This document shows, piece after piece, positions 14,977 to 22,500 of a DNA stretch of 64,000 nucleotides; positions within the stretch are counted from its first letter, which is position 1; every line of letters begins with the position of its first letter. The position numbers and the translations under genes are program-made. This DNA comes from Rhodococcus rhodnii NBRC 100604 (GTDB lineage Bacteria > Actinomycetota > Actinomycetes > Mycobacteriales > Mycobacteriaceae). Under the pieces are notes generated by a model, which did not search any database, had not been told where the DNA came from, and was given only the letters and a program-made list of their open reading frames with translations. The DNA lies in the NCBI RefSeq assembly GCF_001894925.1, contig NZ_BCXD01000026.1:1-64000 (forward strand), read 5' to 3'.

Positions 14977-15029
14977 CCCGCGCAGGGGGTCCGTTGCGGA
15001 AAAATCGGGTTTCGTCATTCAATCGGCCT

Positions 15030-15194
15030 ATGACCACTTTTGCCGGACTGATCGGCCTGCTCATCCTGACCCTGGTCTTCGCGACCGCAACCTCCCTGAT
15101 CTATGCGTGGGGAGCCCGCCGTGACTGGCCGACGGCACAGGAGTTCGTGGTATCCACCGCGGTGCTGTTCACGGGAGCTCTACTGGTGCAGTAA
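15030..15194 (+). CDS. Small two-helix membrane protein (54 aa), paralogue of the one at 12502
   Basis: The ATG at 15030 starts a 54-residue protein with helix 1 LIGLLILTLVFATATSLIYA, a charged loop ARRDWPTAQEF and helix 2 STAVLFTGALLVQ. Alignment by eye with the 55-residue protein at 12502 shows the same helix lengths and the loop pattern RD-x-x-PT-x-x-EF, so the two appear to be diverged duplicates. No ribosome binding site of good quality is visible. Function unknown. Confidence 0.6.
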   Translation: MTTFAGLIGLLILTLVFATATSLIYAWGARRDWPTAQEFVVSTAVLFTGALLVQ

Positions 15195-15363
15195 CAGTCC
15201 CCGGGCCCGAGCAGCTGTGACGTGAGGCCTGACCCGGACAGGCGGTCACCGCGCTCGACGGAACAATGCGATACACCGAAATGGTTTCTGCGGGCCGGGC
15301 CGCTTCCCTGGCCGAGTTCGATGGCCACACTCCCGGCCCGCGAGCGCCACACTACCGCACGAC

Positions 15364-15379
15364 TCGAACTAGCGTTCGA
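15364..15379. promoter_or_regulatory. Perfect LexA (SOS) box
   Basis: TCGAAC-TAGC-GTTCGA is an exact match to the mycobacterial/actinobacterial SOS operator TCGAAC-N4-GTTCGA. It lies 14 bases before the GTG at 15393 and would overlap the promoter or ribosome binding region of that gene. LexA repression with induction after DNA damage is therefore likely for the downstream gene. Confidence 0.8.
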
Positions 15380-15392
15380 TTATGGTGGTGGG

Positions 15393-15713
15393 GTGTTCGA
15401 GCAGTGGCCCGAGGGGCTGGAGCCGCAGTGCCGGCGGATCGTCGACCCGCCGATGCGGGTGAGGGTGCGCCTGGCGGCCGCGATCGCCCGCGACGCCCCG
15501 GCCAAGGCGAACGAGATCGCGCTGCGAGTGCGGGCGGAAGGGCTCGTGCTCGACGAGATCGTCGACGGCGAGCTGCTCGGGTGGTGCCGCAGCAATCGCG
15601 GCGACTGGCTCGGAGTCGTCGACATCGAACTGCACACCAGCAACCGGCTCGGCCGGCTCCCGCTCCGGCAGCTGATCCCCGCCGGCGCGATCGAGCGCGC
15701 CGACGAGAGGTGA
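15393..15713 (+). CDS. Predicted LexA-regulated protein of unknown function (106 aa)
   Basis: The product is a small soluble protein with a helical N-terminus (VRVRLAAAIARDAPAKANEI) and a beta-rich C-terminal part (GDWLGVVDIELHTSNRLGRL). No family is recognised. The GTG at 15393 is preceded by GGTGGTGGG and lies just behind a perfect LexA box, which supports this start over the ATG at 15321, which would place the box inside the gene. SOS control suggests a job in DNA repair, replication or induction of transfer after damage. Downstream, the gene is convergent with the whiB-like gene. Confidence 0.6.
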   Translation: MFEQWPEGLEPQCRRIVDPPMRVRVRLAAAIARDAPAKANEIALRVRAEGLVLDEIVDGELLGWCRSNRGDWLGVVDIELHTSNRLGRLPLRQLIPAGAIERADER

Positions 15714-15872
15714 ACGGTCCCGCACGAGGTCACGGCACCGCCGGACCGCCCGCATCCTGCTCGGCATCGGCCGGTATGCCGGGAGTGGTGAGCACGAGCC
15801 CGACCTGGCCGCGATCGTCGTCGGGAGGGAACGCCATGCCCGGAACTCTACGACCGCGCGGCGGCGCGCCGG

Positions 15873-16157
15873 TCAGCTGGCGAGTCGGTCGGCGATCTTG
15901 TCGAGCTCGTCGCGGTCTCGTTTCCAGCCGAAGTCGAACCCGCCGTAGATCCCGTACGGCGGCATCTGGGTCAGTGCCCATTGCAGGCAGGGGCGTCGAA
16001 CCGGGCACCGGTGGCACACGTCGACGGCGGGGCGCACTCGTTCGCGGTGGGGCCGCTGCCCGTCTCGCTCGGGAAACCACAGATCCGGGCTCGTGCTGTC
16101 GGCGCAGAGCGCCTGCTCGCGCCATTGCTCGACCCGGATGTCGATGTCGCGTGTCAT
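15873..16157 (-). CDS. WhiB-family iron-sulfur regulator
   Basis: The 94-residue protein has the four cysteines of a WhiB [4Fe-4S] protein: Cys18, Cys48, Cys51 and Cys57 (CHRCPVRRPC), followed by the G[VI]WGG-like turn GIYGGF at 69-74 and a basic C-terminal DNA-binding tail (KRDRDELDKIADRL). WhiB proteins bind sigma factor region 4 and act as redox- or NO-responsive transcription regulators. The start ATG at 16157 gives a standard WhiB length. The longer frame to 16346 is not supported. Plasmid- and phage-borne WhiB proteins are known to interfere with host WhiB functions; its target here is unknown. Confidence 0.9.
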   Translation of the reverse strand: MTRDIDIRVEQWREQALCADSTSPDLWFPERDGQRPHRERVRPAVDVCHRCPVRRPCLQWALTQMPPYGIYGGFDFGWKRDRDELDKIADRLAS

Positions 16158-16611
16158 CTGGCTCCCCCTCGTCAGCGCGGTCCTCCCCGACCGCTCCGAG
16201 TGACCGTAGTGGCACCCCGGATGCCGATACAACCTCTGTGTCGGGCCCGGCCGGGCCGAGTGTGGAGGTTCTTCCTTCCCGGATGATCCGCGATGATCTG
16301 ATCTCACGACGACCGCGTCAACTACTCGGTCGACAATTTCCCGCACGCGCTCGCTGCGCTCTCTTGTTTCGCGCGAGAATTTCTCGATTCGCAGTGGACA
16401 CGATCGCCGATCGACGCAGCATCGGCCGATATTCCGAAAAGGGAACGAACCGAACGTAAGCGCAGGCCAGCAGCGTTACAGACAGGCTGTGTCGTGTAGA
16501 GAGTTCAGTCGAAAAGAATTGAACAAAAAGGGTTCGATATCTCGAATGGCGAGGCTGTTTGCGATAGAATAAAAGCAACGTTCGAGGTCGCGATATCGAG
16601 GGGTGAGGGAA
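16158..16611. promoter_or_regulatory. Divergent regulatory region between whiB-like and nrdH-like genes
   Basis: This 454-base region carries no supported gene. It is AT-rich near 16500-16580, with a -10-like TAGAAT at 16565-16570, an inverted repeat TTCGA-N4-TCGAA at 16533-16546 and the palindrome CGATATCG at 16591-16598. A purine-rich GAGGGGTGAGGGAA gives the nrdH ribosome binding site. The TCGATA/TATCGA hexamers seen at 13.4 and 14.5 kb recur here (16534, 16594). It probably holds divergent promoters. Confidence 0.5.
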
Positions 16612-16842
16612 ATGCAGAAAGTGACCGTGTGCACGAAGCCGGGATGTGTTCAGTGCGCTGCGACGTACCGCGCGCTCGAGCGGCTCGGGATCGGCTACGA
16701 CGTCGTCGACATTCTCGCCGACGATGCTGCGCGCGAGCTCGCGGCGAACCTCGGCCACCGGCAGGCACCGGTCGTCGTCGCCGCCGGCGGCGAGCACTGG
16801 TCAGGTTTCCGGCCCGATCGCATCGCGGCCCTGGCCGCATGA
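16612..16842 (+). CDS. nrdH: NrdH-type redoxin (glutaredoxin-like)
   Basis: The 76-residue product has the redox motif CVQC at residues 12-15 in the context KPGCVQC, a cis-proline QAPVVV at 51-56, and the NrdH hallmark WSGFRPD at 63-69. NrdH-redoxins pass electrons from thioredoxin reductase to class Ib ribonucleotide reductase and thus support dNTP synthesis. The ATG at 16612 follows a strong GAGGG ribosome binding site and gives the usual family length. The gene overlaps the DnaB-N-like gene by 4 bases, linking nucleotide supply and replication functions on the element. No reductase gene is nearby, so it must serve host enzymes. Confidence 0.9.
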   Translation: MQKVTVCTKPGCVQCAATYRALERLGIGYDVVDILADDAARELAANLGHRQAPVVVAAGGEHWSGFRPDRIAALAA

Positions 16843-17459
16843 GGGCCTCTGCCATGACCGCCTCCGACCCGAAGCGAGACGAGATGAGTGCACCAGCACT
16901 GCAGTTGGCGCCCGACGTCGCCGATCCGAGCGAACCCGGTCACCCCGGCGGCGATCCCGTCGACCGTCCCGCCGCCGACGCGGAAGCGTGCCTGCTGTCG
17001 GCGCTGATGCAGCTGCGCGAGCGGGAGCAGATCGCGGTGATCCTCGCGAACGTCGTGCCCGCGGACTTCGACGACGCCGTCCACGGGGCGCTGTACCGGA
17101 TCGTGGCGGGCATGCTCGGCCGCGGCCTCCCGGCGGATTTCCCGATGGTCGCCCACGAGATCGACGCCCGGCCCGACACCGACGCCCATCACCGGGTGCC
17201 GCTGCGCCGCCGGCTGGTGCGGATCGTCGACGCGACGGCGTACCCGGAACGGGGCGCGCACTACGCGAAAGCCGTCGTCGCGCAATCGCTGCGGCGTTCG
17301 ACCGCGATCGCCGGCAACGCGCTCACCGAGGCCGCCGCCGGGGCGATCGCCACCGACGACCTCTACGCCTATATGTGCGAGCTCGGGCGGGCACAGCGCG
17401 ATCATCACCACCGCTACGCCACCTTGTCGACTGCCACCGGACGTGGGCAGGACCGATGA
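16839..17459 (+). CDS. DnaB-like helicase N-terminal-domain protein
   Basis: The 206-residue protein contains EACLLSALMQLREREQIAVI followed by ANVVPADFDDAVHGALYRIV, the pattern of the DnaB helicase N-terminal domain (primase-interacting helical bundle), and later helices to about residue 195. The ATPase part of DnaB is absent. Free-standing DnaB-N proteins are common on actinobacterial plasmids and phages and may recruit or compete with host DnaB or primase. The start ATG overlaps the nrdH stop (ATGA); an ATG five residues later is possible. The gene is coupled to the following small gene by another ATGA overlap, forming a three-gene operon. Confidence 0.75.
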   Translation: MRASAMTASDPKRDEMSAPALQLAPDVADPSEPGHPGGDPVDRPAADAEACLLSALMQLREREQIAVILANVVPADFDDAVHGALYRIVAGMLGRGLPADFPMVAHEIDARPDTDAHHRVPLRRRLVRIVDATAYPERGAHYAKAVVAQSLRRSTAIAGNALTEAAAGAIATDDLYAYMCELGRAQRDHHHRYATLSTATGRGQDR

Positions 17460-17641
17460 ACGACGACGACCTGCGCGTGGCCTTCGAGCTGCACGAGCAG
17501 GGGCTGGGTTGGGCGCAGATCGGCCGCGAGCTCGGCTGCACCGCGCCGCTCGCCCGGCTCGCCGCCGACGCCTACCGGCGACGCACCGATGCTGCGGCCG
17601 CCGCGGACCAGTACAGTCTGTTCGACGCCGCACCCGAGTAG
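17456..17641 (+). CDS. Small HTH-like protein with C-terminal sliding-clamp-type motif (61 aa)
   Basis: The product starts MNDDDLRVAFELHEQGLGWA and continues into QIGRELGCTAPLARLAADAY, a helix-turn-helix-like arrangement. Its end, DQYSLFDAAPE, contains QYSLF, close to the beta-sliding-clamp binding consensus QL(S/D)LF. It is coupled to the DnaB-N-like gene by an ATGA overlap. A small replication accessory protein that binds the clamp is a reasonable inference. A related QFSLFD sequence occurs at the start of the giant helicase frame (19507 onward). Confidence 0.6.
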   Translation: MNDDDLRVAFELHEQGLGWAQIGRELGCTAPLARLAADAYRRRTDAAAAADQYSLFDAAPE

Positions 17642-17714
17642 CAGCCAGCCGCTGCCCAGGTGGAGTGCACCGAGACGACCTTGTGCCTCAACCCCCCCTG
17701 TAGGCGCAAGGTCA

Positions 17715-17779
17715 GAAAGCCCCGGACCCGGTCCACAGCCCTCATCCCCCCGAGGCGCGACCGGATTTCCGGGGCTTTC
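17715..17779. terminator. Long-loop 12-bp perfect inverted repeat
   Basis: GAAAGCCCCGGA (17715-17726) and TCCGGGGCTTTC (17768-17779) are perfect complements with a 41-base loop. The site lies between the small replication operon and the promoter of the second whiB-like gene. It could terminate the operon, although the long loop and weak T-tract are atypical. Confidence 0.4.
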
Positions 17780-17801
17780 GTCTGTTCTCGGCTCGATTCC
17801 G

Positions 17802-17850
17802 TTGACAGATCCACACCGCACGCGTTAACTATTAACTTGTTACTAGTTAA
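17802..17850 (+). promoter_or_regulatory. Promoter and palindromic operator of the second whiB-like gene
   Basis: A perfect -35 TTGACA lies at 17802-17807, followed after 17 bases by TTAACT (17825-17830) as a weak -10. The -10 falls in an inverted repeat, TTAACTA (17825-17831) with TAGTTAA (17844-17850). The core AACTATTAACT recurs in the upstream region of the transfer genes near 53769, suggesting a shared regulator. Confidence 0.6.
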
Positions 17851-17866
17851 GATTCGAGGAGTGGTG

Positions 17867-18151
17867 ATGGGGAATCCGCTACCGACCTGGCGTGAGCGCG
17901 CGGTGTGTGCGCAGATCGATCCCGACCTGTTCTTTCCCGAGGCGCCGCGGCACAGCGGCGCGGCGTCTCGCCGTCCGCAGGTGCGTGCGGCGCAGGAGAT
18001 CTGCCGGTCGTGCCCGGTGCGCGGCGAGTGTCTGAGCTGGGCGATCGAGCGCGGCGAGCGGTACGGGATCTGGGGTGGGGTGCTCATGGAGGCGATCCGC
18101 ACCCAGCGCCGGCGTCTCGCCGTCGAGGAGATGGCGCAGGTGAACGCATGA
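17867..18151 (+). CDS. WhiB-family iron-sulfur regulator (second copy)
   Basis: The 94-residue protein has the WhiB cysteine set Cys14, Cys46, Cys49 and Cys55 (CRSCPVRGEC), the GIWGG turn at 67-71 and a basic C-terminal tail (RTQRRRL). The ATG at 17867 is preceded by GAGGAG. It differs clearly from the first WhiB protein in this window, so it is not a recent duplicate. Its own promoter with a palindrome suggests autoregulation or control by another plasmid regulator. Possible targets include the transfer operon, whose upstream region shares the AACTATTAACT element; that link is inference. Confidence 0.9.
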   Translation: MGNPLPTWRERAVCAQIDPDLFFPEAPRHSGAASRRPQVRAAQEICRSCPVRGECLSWAIERGERYGIWGGVLMEAIRTQRRRLAVEEMAQVNA

Positions 18152-18201
18152 ACGGCGGCCACTCCGGTGGCGACTGGGCGCGGCGATCCGCGCGTCGTCC
18201 A

Positions 18202-18216
18202 TACTTGGTTCAAGTA
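18202..18216. promoter_or_regulatory. Inverted repeat upstream of the gene at 18241
   Basis: TACTTG (18202-18207) and CAAGTA (18211-18216) are perfect complements with a 3-base spacer. The site ends 24 bases before the GTG at 18241. It resembles an operator overlapping a promoter. The regulator is unknown. Confidence 0.4.
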
Positions 18217-18240
18217 CCGAGTACGGATGGAGGTGGCGGC

Positions 18241-18579
18241 GTGATCGTGGTGCGGATGGGCCCGGAGGAACAGGCGCTGGCCGGCGATCCTCTCGGCCGC
18301 ACCCACGTCGGGTATCGCCCGGGGCTGACCGAGTCCGAGGTCTGGGAGCGCGGCCGCGGGGTCTGGAAGCTCAAGGAGGGCCGAACCCTCGAGCAGGAGC
18401 TGGCGGTCGTCGTGGATCCGGACTGGATCGTGCGGGCGGTCGCGACCGTGACCGCAGTGTCGAAGGCCGGCGATCGCCGTGCGATCGAGGGAGAGCTGCT
18501 GGCCGGCCACGACATGGTCGGCACGCCGTTTCCCACCCCGAATCGCTCCCGCAACGCGATCAGCTACCACCCGGACTGA
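18241..18579 (+). CDS. Conserved hypothetical actinobacterial protein (112 aa)
   Basis: The product has the pattern TESEVWERGRGVWKLKEGR, then a beta-rich middle (LAVVVDPDWIVRAVATVTAV), and ends RSRNAISYHPD. This layout recurs in many actinobacterial hypothetical proteins of about 110-130 residues that resemble PUA-like or EVE-like small domains. The GTG at 18241 has an excellent GGAGGT ribosome binding site at good spacing. An alternative ATG at 18148 overlaps the whiB stop and would add 31 residues of poor quality. Function unknown. Confidence 0.65.
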   Translation: MIVVRMGPEEQALAGDPLGRTHVGYRPGLTESEVWERGRGVWKLKEGRTLEQELAVVVDPDWIVRAVATVTAVSKAGDRRAIEGELLAGHDMVGTPFPTPNRSRNAISYHPD

Positions 18580-18862
18580 TCCGGCCCGCTGATACCCCAC
18601 AGCCGGTGGGCACAGTCCAGAACGCGGCTGTGTTCTGCGTCACTGCGGTTGCGTTCGGTCGAGGGGGTCGGTGACGATGGCCGGGCGAAGCGGCAATCGC
18701 TCGCACGCTGAGCGCGGGGCGGCGCCAGGGCGTTACGTGAATGCTGCTGCTGCAGAGTTTCTGCAGGGGCGGCTGTGGCGTACGCAGGGGAGAACCGTAT
18801 GGCCCGCAAGGAATCCGAGCCCTCGAAGCCGGATCTGTTCAGCTCTTGGGAGGAATCTGCCG
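18580..18862. other. Gap with a possible short leader ORF
   Basis: The ATG at 18799 has a good GGGGAG ribosome binding site and starts a frame reading MARKESEPSKPDLFSSWEES, which stays open across the next gene in another frame. This short peptide could be a real small protein with a long non-coding extension, or part of the helicase frame. Otherwise nothing clear is seen in this 283-base region. Confidence 0.35.
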
Positions 18863-19498
18863 ATGAACGAGCAACTACGCCGGATCGTGGACGAGACGTA
18901 CCGGACGAGCATCGGGGTGGACCCGAGCTGGACGGACGAACAGACCAGGGTGTTCGTCGATCAGGAGACGGCGCGGCTGAATCAGCGAATCACGCTGCTG
19001 GCCGAACAGATTCAGGACGAGACGATCGCGACGTACGTGCGCGATCACGATCGGCAGCCGGACTTCACGGTGCACGTGGACCTGGTGAACCAGGCGAAGG
19101 AGATCGCGCGCGAGACGGTGCTGACGAGCGAGCTCTACCGCCTGATCGCATCGGAGGAGACCGAGACTCTCGATCTACTCGATCCGCAGGTGTCGGCGAC
19201 GACGGCGGACCTGATGGCGTACCGGCCGCCGGCGGAGGCGCTCGACGCGGCGCGCACGAATCCGGACCGGTGGCGGACGGTGTATCGCAGCGAACCGACG
19301 CCGGAGATCGACGCCGCGGTCGCGGCGATCTGGCCGGAGCGGACGGGGTACTTCCGGATCAAGGCGCAGTATCTGCTCCAGACCCGCGCCGAGGACCTGC
19401 AGCCGCTGCCGAGCGGTCCGAGCGATCCGCTCGCGGACGAGCTCGCCGCACTGGTGATCGAGGATCTGCGCGCGGACGGGCTGCCGCTCGACGGATAG
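18863..19498 (+). CDS. Helical hypothetical protein preceding the methylase-helicase (211 aa)
   Basis: The product, starting MNEQLRRIVDETYRTSIG, is rich in amphipathic helices (about residues 10-110) and has a more compact C-terminal half with IWPERTGYFRIKAQYLLQTR. The ATG at 18863 has a TTGGGAGGAA ribosome binding site. Its coherent composition compared with the arginine-rich competing frame supports it as the real coding frame here. It ends exactly where the giant helicase frame begins to look like protein, and that frame has no good start codon there, so the two may be one protein joined by a -1 frameshift. No family is recognised. Confidence 0.65.
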   Translation: MNEQLRRIVDETYRTSIGVDPSWTDEQTRVFVDQETARLNQRITLLAEQIQDETIATYVRDHDRQPDFTVHVDLVNQAKEIARETVLTSELYRLIASEETETLDLLDPQVSATTADLMAYRPPAEALDAARTNPDRWRTVYRSEPTPEIDAAVAAIWPERTGYFRIKAQYLLQTRAEDLQPLPSGPSDPLADELAALVIEDLRADGLPLDG

Positions 19499-19554
19499 AG
19501 GCCGAGCAGTTCTCGCTGTTCGACGAGTTCGGCAACATCCCGACCGACCCGCGG

Positions 19555-22500
19555 GTGATCGACCCGGGCGGTGCGCCGTTGCCGGCACCGACCCGCTCCC
19601 CCGCACCGCCGCCGCCCACCGCGACGGCACCCACTGCGCCGTCGCCCGAGGCGCAGCCCGTGGCGGAGCAGCAGCCGGTGAGCGGTCCCGGCGATGCCGG
19701 ACGCACCGAGAGTGCGGCGGTGGTGGCGGATTTCGTGCTGGGGTCTCGGGTGACGGTGCCCTCGGGCGGGAAGGCGCGGGCACGCGCGAACATCGCGGCG
19801 ATCGAGCTGGTGCAGCAGCTCGCCCGCGAGTCGCGTCCGGCCACCGGCAGTGAGCAGACGACGATCGCGGCCTGGTCGGGGTGGGGCGCGGTCCCGCAGG
19901 TCTTCGACCCGCGCAACGCTACGTTCGAGCCCGAACGCGCCCGGCTCAAGGAGCTGCTGACCGCGAACGAGTACCGCGAGGCCGAGGCGTCGATCCTCAA
20001 CGCGCACTACACCGATCCGGCGATCTCGCAGCAGGTGTGGCAGTTGCTCGAGCGCGCCGGGTTCTCCGGTGGCCGCGTTCTCGAACCGGGCTGCGGGTCG
20101 GGCAACTTCCTCGGTCACGCCCCGAGCGAAGCGGTGATGGTCGGCGTCGAACTCGATCCGATGACCTCGAAAATGGCGGCGGCACTGTATCCGTCGGCGC
20201 AGGTCCGCAATGAGGGATTCGAGCAGACCCGCGTCCCGGAGGGCTCGTTCGCCGCGACGGTCGGCAACGTCCCGTTCGGCAGGTTCGCCGTCCCCGACCC
20301 GGTCCACAACCCGGACCGGCATTCGATCCACAACCACTTCATCCTCAAGTCGATCGCACTGACCGCGCCCGGCGGCTACGTCGCGGTGATCACCAGCCGG
20401 TTCACGATGGACGCGCAACGATCGCGGGCACGCGAAGAGATGGCTCGGCACGCCGATCTGATCGGCGCGGTCCGATTGCCGACGGCAGCGTTCGCGCGCG
20501 TCGCCGGCACCGACGTGACCACCGACCTGCTGGTGCTGCGCAATCGCGAGAGCGAACGCGATGGTCCGATGCCCGACTGGGTGCGCACCGTCGACGTCGC
20601 CGTCTCCCCCGGCGGGGAGCTCCTCGGCCGCCGAGGCCGGACCGACGACGACATCGACCTCGACGCGCAGGCACCCGAATCGGTGGCGGTGAACACGTAT
20701 TTCGTCGAGAACCCGAACCGGATCCTGGGTACGGTCCGGATCGGTCACGGCCAGTACGGCGCGCAGACGATGGTCGTCGATGCTCTCGACGATCTGTCGG
20801 TCTCCGACGAGATCCGTGCAGAGCTCGGCCCGGTGATCGACCGATCCCGCGAACTCGGCTACGGGCTGACCGCGACGGCGGACTCGCTGGTCACCGTCGA
20901 GCACGAACGGTTCGACCCCGGACTGATCACCGCCGCCGACCGCGGGCCCGCGACGCCGTTGGACACGCTGCGCTACAACGCCGACGAGCACCGCATCGAC
21001 CGGTGGACCGGGACCGCGTGGGTCGACAACAACACCGCGAGCTCGAAGATCGCCGAGACCCGCAAGCTGCTCGAGCTGCGTGACGTCGCGACGTCGCTGG
21101 TCCTGGCCCAGCGCGACGGCCGCCCCACCGCCGACAAGGAGGCACTGCGCGGCGAGCTCAACCGCCGCTACGACGACTACGTGCGGGTGCACGGGCCGAT
21201 CAACCGGTTCACCATGACCAGACCGAAAGAGACCACCGCGGCCAAGCACGACGAGCGGTACGCGAAGCTCGAAGCGGCCTGGCGAGAGGCCGAGGGCGAC
21301 GAGATCGGCCCCTACGCCGGCCGGGTTCCCGACGAGCTCGCGGCACGCTGGGACGAGAAGGCGTGGAAGAGCACGGACCCGGTCAAGCGGCGCCCCCACC
21401 TCGAGGGCGGGATCCGCAACGACCCGGGGTGGGCGGTGATCGCCGCGCTCGAGCATTTCGACGAGAACAGCCAGAAGGCGAGCAAGGCACCGCTGTTCTC
21501 CAAGGACGTCCTGAGCCCGCCGGTGCCCCGCGAGCACGCCGACAGCCCGCAGCAAGCGCTCGCCCTGAGCATGGAAGTCTCCCGCACCGTCGACGTCGAG
21601 CGGATCGCGGCCCTGCTGCGTACCGACGTCGCCGACGCCCGCGAACAGCTGAGCGGGCTCGTGTACCCGTCGCTGTCGAACCCGGACACGCTGGTGCCGG
21701 CCACCGACTACCTCTCGGGCAACGTGCGCGCGAAGTACTACGCCGCCGTCGCGGCCGCCGGCCAGAACCCGATCTACCGCGAGAACGTCGCCGCTCTCGA
21801 GGCGCTCATCCCACCCGAGCTCGAACCGCACGAGATCCGGGTCCGGCCCGGCGTGACGTGGGTGACCCCGAACGACATGACCCGATTCGTGACGCAGACC
21901 TTCGGGATCGAACCCGACCACGTCACCATCGAGAAGCTGCCCGACCGGTGGACGGTGGACGTCCCCAGCTGGCACCGCAAGAACCCTCGGCTGACCGAGG
22001 ACTGGGGCACGCCGTCGCTCGACGGTGTGGAGCTGTTCGAGAAGCTGTGCAACTCGAAGGCGATCGAGGTCAACCGCTCGGCCGAGGACATCGCCCGCGA
22101 CGGCGGCCCCGCGCTCGACGGTCAGGCGACGTTCGCGGCGCAGGCCAAGGCCGAGAAGATCACCGCGGAGTTCAAGCAGTGGATCTGGTCCGATCCCGAA
22201 CGCGCAGACCGGCTCGCCCGCGAGTACAACACCCGCTTCAACTCGCGACGCGCCCCTCGTCACGACGGGAGCTATCTGACGTTTCCCGGTCTCGCCGATC
22301 ATTTCGTCCCGCACCCGTATCAGCGTGACGCGGTCGCGCGCATCATCGCCGAGCCGACGGTGCTCCTCGATCACGTCGTCGGGGCCGGCAAGACCGGCAC
22401 GATGTTCATGGGCGCGATGGAACTCAAACGCCTCGGCCTGGTCAAACAGCCCTGGATCGTCGTGCCGAACCACATCCTCGAGCAGGTCGGCCGCGAAGCC

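Noticed and set aside
17690-17790. tRNA-like or attachment-site segment
   Set aside because: Only one long-loop stem is visible and no cloverleaf or integrase gene is nearby.
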